Shown piece by piece: positions 1 through 8,297 of a DNA stretch of 32,263 bases. Made by a program: the position numbers and the translations under genes. The stretch is from Stenotrophomonas acidaminiphila (GTDB lineage: Bacteria; Pseudomonadota; Gammaproteobacteria; Xanthomonadales; Xanthomonadaceae). How positions within the stretch are numbered: position 1 is the stretch's first letter; each line of letters begins with the position of its first letter. The notes under the pieces are model-generated. The model worked only from the letters and a program-made list of their open reading frames with translations. It ran no database searches and was not told the DNA's origin. The stretch lies in contig NZ_LDJO01000066.1 of assembly GCF_001431595.1 (NCBI RefSeq), forward strand, positions 1 through 32,263. The letters run 5' to 3'.

Positions 1-553
1 CACCCGCATCGGCGAGCGCCTTGCCCGCCACCCGTACCTCGACCCCGCCGCGCCGGGACACCAGGGCGACACTGTCTCCCCGCCGGATGATACGCGGGGA
101 GACCAGATCGCCGGCCGACAGCAGGGTCCCGGCGCCCATTGCGCGCCGCGCAACCCGGCCGATGGCCGATTGTGGATCGGACAATACCGCGCCGGCGATG
201 CGCGCGGTGTCACGACGCACACTGCCGATATCGGCGGCGGCCAGCACTTCTCCAGCACCGACGCCGCGGGTCAGGACCAGCACGTCCTGCTCGCGCCGCA
301 CCGTCACCGGCACGAACAGCTTCCAGCCGCCGGCCTGGGGACAGGCCACTTCCACGGTCCGGTTGCCGGTCGCCCGGGCCTGCAGGGGCGACGGGCAGGC
401 AGGCAGCCGCAGGCTGGCATCGACGCTGGCCTCGGCCTCGGTGGCCGGGTCCAGGGTGGACAGCGCAGCCGCGCGGATCGAGGCCACCGACTGGAAATCG
501 GCGGCCTGGACCGGGAGGGCCAGCAGCAGGCAAAGCAGGGCCGACAGGCGCAT
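1..553 (-). CDS. flgA: FlgA, flagellar P-ring assembly chaperone (3' end cut by window edge)
   Basis: Periplasmic chaperone that helps FlgI assemble into the P ring. Read on the minus strand from the ATG at 553-551, the protein begins with a signal peptide (MRLSALLCLLLALPVQA, cleavage expected after VQA). About 184 residues are visible before the window edge; the family is usually 220-240 residues, so roughly 50 C-terminal residues are missing. The visible C-terminal half has the SAF-type pattern (LTRGVGAGEVLAAADI, IGRVARRAMGAGTLLSAGDL) typical of FlgA. It is transcribed divergently from cheV with a good sigma-54 promoter 37 bp upstream. In related bacteria flgM and flgN follow flgA; they would lie outside this window. 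The assignment rests on the signal peptide, SAF motifs and position. Confidence 0.9.
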   Translation of the reverse strand, partial: MRLSALLCLLLALPVQAADFQSVASIRAAALSTLDPATEAEASVDASLRLPACPSPLQARATGNRTVEVACPQAGGWKLFVPVTVRREQDVLVLTRGVGAGEVLAAADIGSVRRDTARIAGAVLSDPQSAIGRVARRAMGAGTLLSAGDLVSPRIIRRGDSVALVSRRGGVEVRVAGKALADAG

Positions 554-577
554 GTGGAAACTCCACCACGAAAACAA

Positions 578-593
578 TGGCCACAGCCCTGCA
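578..593 (+). promoter_or_regulatory. candidate sigma-54 promoter for cheV
   Basis: TGGCCAC-AGCC-CTGCA has GG and GC exactly 10 bp apart and keeps TGGC and TGCA, but departs from consensus in the rest of the -24 box. It would give a leader of about 115 nt to the cheV ATG. It overlaps the divergent flgA promoter at the TGCA box. Confidence 0.5.
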
Positions 594-605
594 AGCAGCG
601 TGCCG
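590..605 (-). promoter_or_regulatory. sigma-54 promoter for flgA
   Basis: On the minus strand the sequence reads CGGCACG-CTGC-TTGCA, matching the sigma-54 -24/-12 consensus (GG, 10 bp, GC) almost perfectly. It lies about 40 bp before the flgA start. Its palindromic TGCA at 590-593 is shared with a weaker plus-strand candidate. Confidence 0.85.
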
Positions 606-718
606 GAATGCCACGCCCCCGCCGCCCGCGATCACTGCCGCGTCGCACGGGGCAACGGCATGCGGGATCGCCCGCAGCCACCCTCAAGTCCCGGCCCCGC
701 CCTGCCGATACCGGCTGC

Positions 719-1663
719 ATGTCACATGACCTGCTCAACCGCATCGACCAGCGCACCCGGCTGGCCGGCCACAACCGACTGGCCCTGCTGCTGTTCCGTC
801 TCGGCGGCCGTCAGCTTTTTGGCGTCAACGTCTTCAAGGTGCAGGAAGTGCTGCGGCGCCCGCCCCTGTTCCAGGTGCCCGGCCTGCCATCGCAGTTCTC
901 CGGGGTGGCCGACGTGCGCGGCCGCTCGGTGCCGGTGCTGGACCTGGGGCTGGCGATCGGCCACCCCGAGCGCGAGCCCGATGCGGACACCTCGCCCGGC
1001 TACCTGGTCGTCACCGAATTCAACCGCTCGGTGCAGGGCTTCCTGGTCAGCGGCGTGGAACGGATCGTCAACATCGCGGTGGAGGACATCCAGCCACCGC
1101 CGGAACTGGGCGCCGAGGCCAGCTACCTGACCGCGGTCACCCGCTTCCAGGGCGAGCTGATCCAGGTGATCGACGTGGAGAGCGTGCTGGCCGACATTGC
1201 GCAGATCAGCAAGGATGCGGTGCTCGATCCGTCGATGGTCCTGCCCGCCGGCGCGCCGCCGATGCAGGTGCTGGTGGTGGACGACTCGCGCGTGGCCCGC
1301 CAGCAGATCCGCAGCGTGCTCGACCAGTTGGGGGTCACCGCCACACTGCTGTCCGACGGCAAGCAGGCCCTGGACCACCTGCTGCAGATCCATGCCGCGG
1401 GCGAAAACCCCGCCGAACGCTATGCCATGGTCATCTCCGACATCGAGATGCCGGCCATGGACGGCTACACCCTGACGACGGAAATCCGCCGCCATCCGGG
1501 GCTGGCCGGGCTGTTCGTGCTGCTGCATACCTCGCTGTCGGGCGTGTTCAACAACGCCATGGTCGAGCGCGTCGGCGCCAACGCCTTCGTGCCCAAGTAC
1601 AGCGCCCACGAACTGGCCGATTTCGTCCTGCAGCGCCTGCGCCAGGTGGCCGCGGCGGCGTGA
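719..1663 (+). CDS. cheV: CheV, CheW-receiver chemotaxis coupling protein
   Basis: Couples chemoreceptors to CheA and can be tuned by phosphorylation. The 314-residue protein has an N-terminal CheW-like domain (about residues 15-165, with GVADVRGRSVPVLDL) and a C-terminal CheY-like receiver (about 182-310). The receiver carries the acidic pair (VLVVDDS), phospho-acceptor Asp (VISDIEMPAMDG), Thr/Ser switch position (LLHTSLSG) and conserved Lys (VPKYS). The reading frame is open further upstream to 170, but ATG 719 starts the recognisable MSHDLLNRIDQRT segment typical of family members. A CheV gene directly before flgB is the common arrangement in xanthomonads and pseudomonads. Confidence 0.93.
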   Translation: MSHDLLNRIDQRTRLAGHNRLALLLFRLGGRQLFGVNVFKVQEVLRRPPLFQVPGLPSQFSGVADVRGRSVPVLDLGLAIGHPEREPDADTSPGYLVVTEFNRSVQGFLVSGVERIVNIAVEDIQPPPELGAEASYLTAVTRFQGELIQVIDVESVLADIAQISKDAVLDPSMVLPAGAPPMQVLVVDDSRVARQQIRSVLDQLGVTATLLSDGKQALDHLLQIHAAGENPAERYAMVISDIEMPAMDGYTLTTEIRRHPGLAGLFVLLHTSLSGVFNNAMVERVGANAFVPKYSAHELADFVLQRLRQVAAAA

Positions 1664-1671
1664 TGCCGCTT

Positions 1672-1699
1672 CCGGGCCGCCTGCCGCGGTGCGGCCCGG
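1672..1699 (+). terminator. GC-rich hairpin after cheV, possible terminator
   Basis: A perfect 9-bp inverted repeat (CCGGGCCGC / GCGGCCCGG) with a 10-nt loop begins 9 bp after the cheV stop. No T-tract follows, so it is at best a weak or factor-dependent terminator separating cheV from the flgB promoter. Confidence 0.4.
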
Positions 1700-1786
1700 G
1701 CCGTCCCGCGCAAGCGCCGCGACAGCCGCGCGGTTGAACCCGCCACCGGGCATGGCCGTGCCTGCCCGCCCCCGGCGCCCGTCTTC

Positions 1787-1802
1787 TGGCACGCCACTTG
1801 CA
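1787..1802 (+). promoter_or_regulatory. sigma-54 promoter of the flgB operon
   Basis: TGGCACG-CCAC-TTGCA is a perfect match to the sigma-54 consensus with correct GG/GC spacing. The transcript would start near 1813, leaving about 24 nt before the flgB ATG with its GGGAGG ribosome-binding site. It rules out the in-frame TTG at 1798 as a start, since that lies in the -12 box. Confidence 0.92.
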
Positions 1803-1836
1803 GCCTTCCGGGCATCGTTCCCCCGGGAGGCGCGCC

Positions 1837-2235
1837 ATGCCCAACCTGATTTCCAACTACCTGGGCATCCATGCCCAGGCCATGCCGTTGCGCGAGCAGC
1901 GCATGAAGCTGATCGCCGGCAACCTGGCCAACGCCGACACCCCGGGCTACAAGGCCCGCGACCTGGATTTCGATGCCGCCCTGCGCAGCGCCAGCGGCGC
2001 CGATGGCAACGGCCTGCTGACCGCCACCGCCGAACAGCACTACCGCATCGGCGGTGACGGCCTCAATCCCTTCCAGGTGCTGCGCCCCGGCGTGCAGCCG
2101 AGCCTGGACGGCAACACCGTGGATCCGGATGCCGAGCGCGCCGCCTACGGCCGCGCCGCGCTGGAGTACCGCGCCTCGCTGAGCTTCGTCGAGTCGAAGG
2201 TACGCACCCTGACCACCGCCATCACCGGCCAGTAA
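1837..2235 (+). CDS. flgB: FlgB, flagellar proximal rod protein
   Basis: Rod subunit of the flagellar basal body, exported by the flagellar type III system. The 132-residue protein has the rod-family N-terminal signature (RMKLIAGNLANADTPGYKARD) and a C-terminal amphipathic helix (ALEYRASLSFVESKVRTL); length is normal. ATG 1837 is chosen over the upstream TTG because it has a GGGAGG Shine-Dalgarno 6 bp ahead and the TTG sits inside the promoter. It is the first gene of the flgBCDE block and flgC follows 10 bp later. Confidence 0.96.
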   Translation: MPNLISNYLGIHAQAMPLREQRMKLIAGNLANADTPGYKARDLDFDAALRSASGADGNGLLTATAEQHYRIGGDGLNPFQVLRPGVQPSLDGNTVDPDAERAAYGRAALEYRASLSFVESKVRTLTTAITGQ

Positions 2236-2245
2236 GGGGAGCGCC

Positions 2246-2653
2246 ATGAGCAACCTGCCCATCTTCGACATCGCCGGCTCGGCGCTGCAGGCGCAGTCGG
2301 TGCGCATGAGCACCATCGCCTCCAACCTGTCCAACGCCGATACCGTGGCCGGTTCGGCCGACGCGGCCTATAAGCCGCTGGAACCGGTCTTCCAGGCGGT
2401 CACCAGCCGCGAGGACCCGCGCCTGACCCGGGTGGAGGTCAAGCAGGTCACGCAGAGCGAGGCCCCGCCGCTCAAGCGTTACGAACCCCACCATCCGCTG
2501 GCCGACGGCGACGGCTACGTATATTCGCCGGACATCGACCCGGTGGCGCAGATGGTCAACCTCATCTCCACCTCGCGCAATTACCAGGCCGGCGTGGAGA
2601 TGCTCAACACCGCCAAGGAACTGACCCTGGCCACCCTGACCATGGGCCGCTGA
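2246..2653 (+). CDS. flgC: FlgC, flagellar proximal rod protein
   Basis: Rod subunit acting with FlgB, FlgF and FlgG to form the drive shaft. At 135 residues the length is typical. The N-terminus shows the rod motif (MSTIASNLSNADTVAGS) and the C-terminus the conserved basal-body segment (DPVAQMVNLISTSRNYQAGV, followed by EMLNTAKEL). An AGGGGAG ribosome-binding site lies 5 bp before the ATG. It is cotranscribed with flgB and flgD. Confidence 0.96.
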   Translation: MSNLPIFDIAGSALQAQSVRMSTIASNLSNADTVAGSADAAYKPLEPVFQAVTSREDPRLTRVEVKQVTQSEAPPLKRYEPHHPLADGDGYVYSPDIDPVAQMVNLISTSRNYQAGVEMLNTAKELTLATLTMGR

Positions 2654-2676
2654 GCCGGCCGCCACAGGATTCCGTC

Positions 2677-3351
2677 ATGAGCAGCATCAACACCAATAGC
2701 GACCTGTTCGGCGCGCTCGGGCTCAACGCCCCGGCCGCGAAGAGCACCAAGAAGAAGGACGCGCTGGACCAGGCCGACTTCCTGCGGCTGATGACCACCC
2801 AGCTGCAGCACCAGGATCCGCTCAAGCCGATGGACAACAGCCAGATGGTCGCGCAGATGGCGCAGCTGTCCACGGTGCAGGGCATCAACGACCTGAACAA
2901 GAGCGTCACCGGCTTCCAGGAATCGATGGCCGGCGACCAGATCCTGCGCGGCGCGGCCATGGTCGGCCACGACGTGCTGGTGCCCTCGACCAAGTTCATG
3001 CTCGGCGACGACGGCTCGACCGGGGGCACCCTGGCCGCGCCGGGCGCCGGCACGATCGTCGTCGACATCACCGATGCCAACGGCAACAAGGTCGACCAGG
3101 TCAGCGTTGCGGCCGACGCCTCGGGCGAAGTGCCCTTCCAGTGGGACGGCACCGACGCCAACGGCAAGCGCATGCCGGCCGGCGCCTACACCATCGCCGC
3201 CACCTACACCGATGCCAGCGGCAAGCAGACCAAGCTCAGCACCTACGTCGAGGCCGAGGTGGAGAGCGTGACGGTCGGATCCGACGGCCTCTACCTGAAC
3301 CTCAAGGGGCTTGGCGCGGCCCCGCTCGACTACGTGCTCCGCGTCAGCTGA
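2677..3351 (+). CDS. flgD: FlgD, hook cap / hook assembly scaffold
   Basis: Caps the growing hook and is needed for FlgE polymerisation; discarded on completion. The 224-residue protein has the N-terminal FlgD signature (DQADFLRLMTTQLQHQDPLK, followed by PMDNSQMVAQMAQLSTVQG) and a C-terminal FlgD Ig-like/tudor region (PFQWDGTDANGKRMPAGAYT). The length fits the family. It lies 23 bp after flgC and 34 bp before flgE in the same direction. Confidence 0.96.
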   Translation: MSSINTNSDLFGALGLNAPAAKSTKKKDALDQADFLRLMTTQLQHQDPLKPMDNSQMVAQMAQLSTVQGINDLNKSVTGFQESMAGDQILRGAAMVGHDVLVPSTKFMLGDDGSTGGTLAAPGAGTIVVDITDANGNKVDQVSVAADASGEVPFQWDGTDANGKRMPAGAYTIAATYTDASGKQTKLSTYVEAEVESVTVGSDGLYLNLKGLGAAPLDYVLRVS

Positions 3352-3385
3352 GCCCCCTCTTCCACGGATTCCCAGGAGTATCGCC

Positions 3386-4663
3386 ATGGGCTTCAACGCC
3401 TCCCTGTCCGGCATCAGCACCGCCAATGCCGACCTGAGCGTCACCGCCAACAACATCGCCAACGTCAACACCGTCGGCTTCAAGGAATCGCGCGCCGAGT
3501 TCGCCAACGTCCTGACCGCGACCGGCTATGGCCTGCAGAACAACGCCATAGGTTCGGGCGCACGCCTGACCAACGTGGCTCAGCAGTTCTCGCAGGGCAA
3601 CATCGACCAGACCGGCCGCAGCCTGGACCTGGCGATCGCCGGCGAAGGCTTCTTCACCTTGAACATGAATGGTTCGCGGGTGTATTCGCGTGCCGGCAAC
3701 TTCCAGGCCGACAAGAACGGCTACGTGGTCAATCCGCAGGGTGCACGCCTGCAGGTCTACGCGCCCAGTGCCGACGGCACCCGCTTCGATGGCGCCCTGA
3801 CCGACCTGCGCCTGCTGTCCGGCGACAGCGCGCCGCGCCCGACCAGCCAGCTCGAGCTGGCCTTCACCCTGCCGGCCAACGCCAAGGAACCGACGATCAC
3901 GCCGTTCGATCCGGCCGTCAGCAACAGCTACAGCCATTCCAGTGGCGGCATCACCGTGTTCGACTCGCTGGGCGTCAGCCACATCCAGACCTCGTACTTC
4001 GTCAAGACCGCCAACCCCAACGAGTGGGCGGTCTACAACTTCGTCGACGGCGTGCCGGTCAACAACGGCAGCGTGCCCGGCGACCCCACCGCCACCCCGC
4101 CGGTCCCGGCGGTCATCGGCACCCCGACCCTGCTGCAGTTCTCCGACAGCGGCGCGCTGACCACGCCCGCCGACGGCAAGATCCCCCTGGGTGCGTTCAC
4201 CCCGAGCACCGGCGCCGGCCAGCTGGCGATGAGCCTGGACGTGTCCGGCTCCACCCAGTACGGCGAGAAGTTCAACCAGCACAACACCGGCCAGGACGGC
4301 TACGCGTCGGGCAAGCTCAACGAGATCAACATCTCGGAGAAGGGCGTGGTGTATGCGCGCTACTCCAACGGCGTGGACGTCGCGCTCGGCCAGGTCGCGC
4401 TGAGCAACTTCAACAACCCGCAGGGGTTGCTGGGCGAAGGCAACAACCTGTGGTCGGAGACCTTTGCCTCGGGCACGCCGCGTACCGGCGCGCCGGACAG
4501 CTCTGACCTGGGCCAGATCCAGGCCGGTTCGCTGGAGGCTTCCACCGTCGACCTGACCCAGCAGCTGGTCAACATGATCACCGCGCAGCGCAACTTCCAG
4601 GCCAATGCGCAGATGCTCTCGACCCAGGACCAGATCACCCAGACGGTGATCAACATCCGCTAA
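3386..4663 (+). CDS. flgE: FlgE, flagellar hook protein
   Basis: Structural subunit of the hook. The 425-residue protein begins MGFNASLSGISTANADLSVT and has the hook/rod motif NNIANVNTVGFKESRAEF; the C-terminus (LEASTVDLTQQLVNMITAQR, then NFQANAQMLSTQDQITQTV) is the conserved D0 helix. The reading frame opens at 3311 inside flgD, but ATG 3386 has an AGGAG site 8 bp upstream and starts the conserved N-terminus. The middle region has a Pro/Thr-rich loop around residues 232-250. A strong hairpin follows the stop codon. Confidence 0.96.
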   Translation: MGFNASLSGISTANADLSVTANNIANVNTVGFKESRAEFANVLTATGYGLQNNAIGSGARLTNVAQQFSQGNIDQTGRSLDLAIAGEGFFTLNMNGSRVYSRAGNFQADKNGYVVNPQGARLQVYAPSADGTRFDGALTDLRLLSGDSAPRPTSQLELAFTLPANAKEPTITPFDPAVSNSYSHSSGGITVFDSLGVSHIQTSYFVKTANPNEWAVYNFVDGVPVNNGSVPGDPTATPPVPAVIGTPTLLQFSDSGALTTPADGKIPLGAFTPSTGAGQLAMSLDVSGSTQYGEKFNQHNTGQDGYASGKLNEINISEKGVVYARYSNGVDVALGQVALSNFNNPQGLLGEGNNLWSETFASGTPRTGAPDSSDLGQIQAGSLEASTVDLTQQLVNMITAQRNFQANAQMLSTQDQITQTVINIR

Positions 4664-4675
4664 GCCGGATCCGGC

Positions 4676-4706
4676 GGGAGCGGGGGCGCGCGCCGCCCCG
4701 GCTCCC
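4676..4706 (+). terminator. strong hairpin between flgE and flgF
   Basis: GGGAGCGGGGGC and GCCCCGGCTCCC form a 12-bp stem with one mismatch around a 7-nt loop, starting 13 bp after flgE. There is no T-run, so it may attenuate transcription or protect the flgBCDE message rather than end it. It marks the same boundary where Pseudomonas splits flgBCDE from flgF onward. Confidence 0.5.
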
Positions 4707-4767
4707 GCGCCTTCCGCCTCCGGCACCGCGCCACTTCCCGCTCCCCGCTTCCAGGTCCCCGCCCCCG

Positions 4768-5517
4768 ATGGACAAAGCCCTCTACGTCGCCATGACCGGT
4801 GCCCGTGCCTCGCTGCAGGCGCAGGCCACCGTTTCCCACAACCTGGCCAACTCCGACACGCCCGGTTTCAAGGAAGCGCTGGCCAACACCGAGGCGTTCC
4901 CGATCCAGGGCCAGGGCTATGCCTCGCGCATCGACGCCCTGCATGTCGATGCCGGTTTCAACCGCCGCATCGGCGCGCAGCAGATCACCGGCAACGCGCT
5001 GGACCTGTCGTTGCAGCCGGGCAGCTGGCTGGCGGTGCAGTCGCGCGACGGCAGCGAGGCCTACACCCGCGCCGGTGCGTTGACGCTCACCCCCAACGGC
5101 CAGCTGGTCACCGCCGACGGCAATGCCGTGCTCGACGAGAACGGCAACCCGGTGGCGGTGCCCCCGCACCAGGCCATCGAGATCGGCCACGACGGCACGC
5201 TGTCGGTCATCCCGCTGGGCGAAGGACCGCAGACCATGGCCATGGTCGGGCGGTTGCGCGTGGTGCAGGCACCGGACGCACGGCTGCAGCGCGGCCTCGA
5301 CGGGCTGATGCGCAACACCGACCCGCAACAGCCGTTCGCGCAGGTCCAGGGCAAGGCGCTGGACAGCGGCATGCTCGAGTCCAGCAACGTCGACGCGGCC
5401 GGCGCGCTGGTGCAGATGATCCAGCTGCAGCGCCAGTTCGAGATGCAGGTCAAGGTCATCAAGCACGGCGACGAGAACGCGCGCAGCGCCAACACGCTGC
5501 TGCGCCTGAACGGCTGA
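4768..5517 (+). CDS. flgF: FlgF, flagellar proximal rod protein
   Basis: Rod subunit between FlgB/C and the distal rod FlgG. The 249-residue product starts MDKALYVAMTGARASLQAQA and carries the rod motif (VSHNLANSDTPGFKEAL), a TRAGALTLTPNGQLVTADG segment shared with FlgG, and the C-terminal helix (LVQMIQLQRQFEMQVKVIK). Length is normal. It is separated from flgE by 104 bp containing a strong hairpin; I see no convincing promoter in that gap. Confidence 0.95.
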   Translation: MDKALYVAMTGARASLQAQATVSHNLANSDTPGFKEALANTEAFPIQGQGYASRIDALHVDAGFNRRIGAQQITGNALDLSLQPGSWLAVQSRDGSEAYTRAGALTLTPNGQLVTADGNAVLDENGNPVAVPPHQAIEIGHDGTLSVIPLGEGPQTMAMVGRLRVVQAPDARLQRGLDGLMRNTDPQQPFAQVQGKALDSGMLESSNVDAAGALVQMIQLQRQFEMQVKVIKHGDENARSANTLLRLNG

Positions 5518-5549
5518 CGCCGCCGCGCCGGCCGATTGGCGCGCGGTTC

Positions 5550-5565
5550 TGGCACAGGCCATGCA
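5550..5565 (+). promoter_or_regulatory. sigma-54 promoter upstream of flgG
   Basis: TGGCACA-GGCC-ATGCA has GG and GC 10 bp apart and departs from the consensus at only two less critical bases. Transcription would begin near 5576, about 42 nt before flgG. It implies that flgG to flgL can be expressed apart from flgBCDEF. Confidence 0.75.
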
Positions 5566-5617
5566 TTACATCCTGCAACGGCCCTGAGGGCCGGCACCCG
5601 CCGCAGAGGAACCGCTC

Positions 5618-6403
5618 ATGAATCAGGCACTGTGGGTCGCCAAGACCGGCCTGGATGCGCAGCAGACGCGCATGTCCGTTGTCTCCAACAACCTCGCCAA
5701 TACCAACACCACCGGCTTCAAGCAGGACCGCGCAAGTTTCGAGGACCTGCTGTACCAGCAGGTGCGCCAGCCCGGCGGCTCGTCCTCGGCGCAGACGCAG
5801 TTGCCGACCGGCCTGCAGCTGGGCACCGGCGTGCGCGTGGTGGCCACGTCCAAGAACTTCCAGCAGGGTGGCCAGCAACAGACCGGCCGCGCCCTGGACG
5901 TGATGGTCAACGGCCGCGGCTTCTTCGAAGTGATGCTGCCCGACGGCAGCTCGGCCTACACCCGCGACGGCAGCTTCCAGATGAGTCCGCAGGGCGAACT
6001 GGTCACCAGCAGCGGCTACCCGGTGCAGCCGGGCATCCAGATCCCGGAAGGCGCGCAGTCGCTGACCATCGGCGCGGACGGCACCGTCAGCGTGAAGATG
6101 GCCGGCGATGCGGCATCGGTGGAGATCGGTTCGCTGACGCTGACCGACTTCATCAACCCCGCCGGCCTGCAGGCCAAGGGCGAGAACCTGTACCTGGAAA
6201 CCACGGCCTCCGGCCCTGCGCAGAACGGCACCCCCGGCCTCAACGGCCTCGGCGGCATCGTCCAGGGCGCGCTGGAAGGCAGCAACGTCAACGTGGTCGA
6301 GGAGCTGGTGGCGATGATCGAAACCCAGCGCGCCTACGAAATGAACGCCAAGGCCATTTCCACCACCGACTCGATGCTCGGCTACCTCAACAACAACGTC
6401 TGA
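5618..6403 (+). CDS. flgG: FlgG, flagellar distal rod protein
   Basis: Major distal rod subunit that passes through the L and P rings. At 261 residues it has the canonical length. The sequence begins [20 protein letters not shown], contains [20 protein letters not shown] and the FlgG-specific [20 protein letters not shown] segment, and ends with the conserved [20 protein letters not shown] and MNAKAIS. An AGAGGAA ribosome-binding site precedes the ATG. A sigma-54 promoter lies immediately upstream, so this gene may head a separate transcript. Confidence 0.97.
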   Translation: MNQALWVAKTGLDAQQTRMSVVSNNLANTNTTGFKQDRASFEDLLYQQVRQPGGSSSAQTQLPTGLQLGTGVRVVATSKNFQQGGQQQTGRALDVMVNGRGFFEVMLPDGSSAYTRDGSFQMSPQGELVTSSGYPVQPGIQIPEGAQSLTIGADGTVSVKMAGDAASVEIGSLTLTDFINPAGLQAKGENLYLETTASGPAQNGTPGLNGLGGIVQGALEGSNVNVVEELVAMIETQRAYEMNAKAISTTDSMLGYLNNNV

Positions 6404-6426
6404 TCGTGCCGCTTACGGAACCCGCC

Positions 6427-7119
6427 ATGGCCCGCCTGTCCAACGTCCTCCGTCTTTCCTGCGCCGCCACCAGCCTGGTGCTGCTGGGTGGCTGCGTGGT
6501 CGCCGGCGACATCCGCCCCTACCCGGCCATGGCGCCGGTGGTGCCGGTGGTCGCGCCGGCGGCCGAGGCCACGGCCGGCGCGATCTACGCCGCCGGCCCG
6601 GGCCTGAATCTCTACGGCGACCGCCGCGCCCGCGACGTCGGCGACCTGCTGACCATCACCCTGGTCGAGAGCACCTCGGCCACCACCAGCGCCAATACCG
6701 CCATCGGCAAGAAGTCGAGCATGGACATCGGTTCGCCGAGCCTGTTCGGCGCGCCGGTGACCCTGGGCGGCAAGGAGGTGCTGGCCGCCAGCGCCCGTGG
6801 CGAGCGCGACTTCACCGGCAAGGGCAGCAGCGCGCAGAGCAACCGTCTGCAGGGCAGCGTGACCGTGACCGTGATCCAGCGCCTGCCCAACGGCAACCTG
6901 GTGGTGCAGGGCCAGAAGAGCCTGCGCCTGAACCAGGGCGACGAGCTGGTGCAGATCCAGGGCATCGTGCGCGCGGCCGACATCGCCACCGACAACACCA
7001 TCCCTTCCAGCAAGGTCGCCGACGCGCGCATCGCCTATGGCGGCCGCGGCGCGGTGGCGCAGTCCAACGCGATGGGCTGGCTGGGGCGGTTCTTCAACTC
7101 GCGCCTGGCGCCGTACTGA
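6427..7119 (+). CDS. flgH: FlgH, flagellar L-ring lipoprotein
   Basis: Outer-membrane L-ring subunit. The 230-residue protein has a lipoprotein signal with lipobox LLGGC (Cys about residue 22), so it would be lipidated and sorted to the outer membrane. It then shows the FlgH hallmarks: NLYGDRRARDVGDLLTITLV with ESTSATTSANT, GSVTVTVIQRLPNGNLVVQG, and the C-terminal GRGAVAQSNAMGWLGRFFNS. The frame is open far upstream through flgG, but ATG 6427 begins the signal peptide. It sits 23 bp after flgG. Confidence 0.96.
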   Translation: MARLSNVLRLSCAATSLVLLGGCVVAGDIRPYPAMAPVVPVVAPAAEATAGAIYAAGPGLNLYGDRRARDVGDLLTITLVESTSATTSANTAIGKKSSMDIGSPSLFGAPVTLGGKEVLAASARGERDFTGKGSSAQSNRLQGSVTVTVIQRLPNGNLVVQGQKSLRLNQGDELVQIQGIVRAADIATDNTIPSSKVADARIAYGGRGAVAQSNAMGWLGRFFNSRLAPY

Positions 7120-7128
7120 GGAGGACGG

Positions 7129-8295
7129 ATGATGACGGATACCTCCCGCACACTGGCCGCGCGCATGCAGCGCCTGATGCACGGCCTCCGCGGCACCTGT
7201 AAGCCCCTGGGGCTGGCCGCGCTGCTGCTGGTGCTGGCACTGCCGGCGCACGCCGAGCGCATCAAGGATCTGGCCCAGGTCGGTGGCGTGCGCGGCAATG
7301 CGCTGGTCGGCTACGGCCTGGTGGTCGGCCTGGACGGCAGCGGCGACCGCACCAGCCAGGCGCCGTTCACCGTGCAGAGCCTGAAGAACATGCTTGGCGA
7401 GCTGGGCGTCAACGTTCCGCCGAACGTCAACCCGCAGCTGAAGAACGTGGCCGCCGTGGCGATCCACGCCGAGCTGCCGCCGTTCGCCAAGCCTGGCCAG
7501 ACCATCGACATCACCGTGTCTTCCATCGGCAACGCGATCTCGCTGCGTGGCGGCTCGCTGCTGATGGCCCCGCTCAAGGGTGCCGACGGGCAGGTCTATG
7601 CCATTGCCCAGGGCAACCTGGTGGTGGGCGGCTTCGGCGCGCAGGGCAAGGATGGTTCGCGGGTATCGGTGAACGTGCCCAGCGTCGGCCGCATCCCGGG
7701 TGGTGCAACCGTCGAACGCGCCCTGCCGGACGTGTTCGGCGCCAGCGGCGAAATCACCCTGAACCTGCACCAGAACGATTTCACCACCGTCGCGCGCATG
7801 GTGGCCGCACTCAACAACGCCTTCGGCGAGGGCGCCGCGCGCGCGGTCGACGGCGTCACGGTCGCGGTGCAGGCGCCGAGCGACCAGGGCGCGCGCATCG
7901 GCCTGCTGGCACGCATCGAGAACATCGAGCTGTCGCCCGGCACCGCGCCGGCGCGGGTGGTGGTCAATTCGCGTACCGGCACCGTGGTCATCGGCTCGCA
8001 GGTACGGGTCAGCCCGGCGGCGATCGCGCATGGCTCGTTGACGGTGACGATCAACGAGGCCACCCAGGTCAGCCAGCCCAATGCCCTCGGTGGCGGCCAG
8101 ACCGTGACCGCGCCGCAGTCCACGATCACCGCCAGCAACGAAGGCAGCCGCATGTTCCGCTTCGACGGCGGCACCACGCTGGACGAGATCGTGCGTGCGG
8201 TGAACGAGGTCGGCGCCGCGCCCGGCGATCTGATCGCGATCCTGGAAGCCCTCAAGCAGGCCGGTGCGCTCAGTGCCGAGCTGGAGGTGATCTGA
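7129..8295 (+). CDS. flgI: FlgI, flagellar P-ring protein
   Basis: Periplasmic P-ring subunit. The 388-residue form has a long N-region then a signal peptide ([16 protein letters not shown], cleavage before ERIKDL). Family motifs follow directly: [59 protein letters not shown]. Two adjacent ATGs (7129 and 7132) follow an AGGAGG site, and ATG 7165 gives a more usual signal-peptide length, so the exact start is open. FlgA, encoded divergently at the left edge, is its assembly chaperone. Confidence 0.96.
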   Translation: MMTDTSRTLAARMQRLMHGLRGTCKPLGLAALLLVLALPAHAERIKDLAQVGGVRGNALVGYGLVVGLDGSGDRTSQAPFTVQSLKNMLGELGVNVPPNVNPQLKNVAAVAIHAELPPFAKPGQTIDITVSSIGNAISLRGGSLLMAPLKGADGQVYAIAQGNLVVGGFGAQGKDGSRVSVNVPSVGRIPGGATVERALPDVFGASGEITLNLHQNDFTTVARMVAALNNAFGEGAARAVDGVTVAVQAPSDQGARIGLLARIENIELSPGTAPARVVVNSRTGTVVIGSQVRVSPAAIAHGSLTVTINEATQVSQPNALGGGQTVTAPQSTITASNEGSRMFRFDGGTTLDEIVRAVNEVGAAPGDLIAILEALKQAGALSAELEVI

Positions 8296-8297
8296 TC

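Noticed and set aside
170..718. N-terminal extension of CheV through the intergenic region
   Set aside because: The extension lies antisense to flgA and over both divergent promoters, has no CheV-family similarity, and ATG 719 gives the normal family start.
1798..1836. In-frame TTG start giving a 13-residue longer FlgB
   Set aside because: The TTG is part of the -12 box of the sigma-54 promoter, so it would not be in the transcript.
3344..4726. Minus-strand open frame opposite flgE
   Set aside because: Mirror of a conserved hook gene; high-GC third-position artefact.
4707..4767. Possible sigma-54 promoter before flgF (GGCACCGCGCCACTTCCC)
   Set aside because: There is no GC dinucleotide 10 bp after GG; the -12 box is absent.
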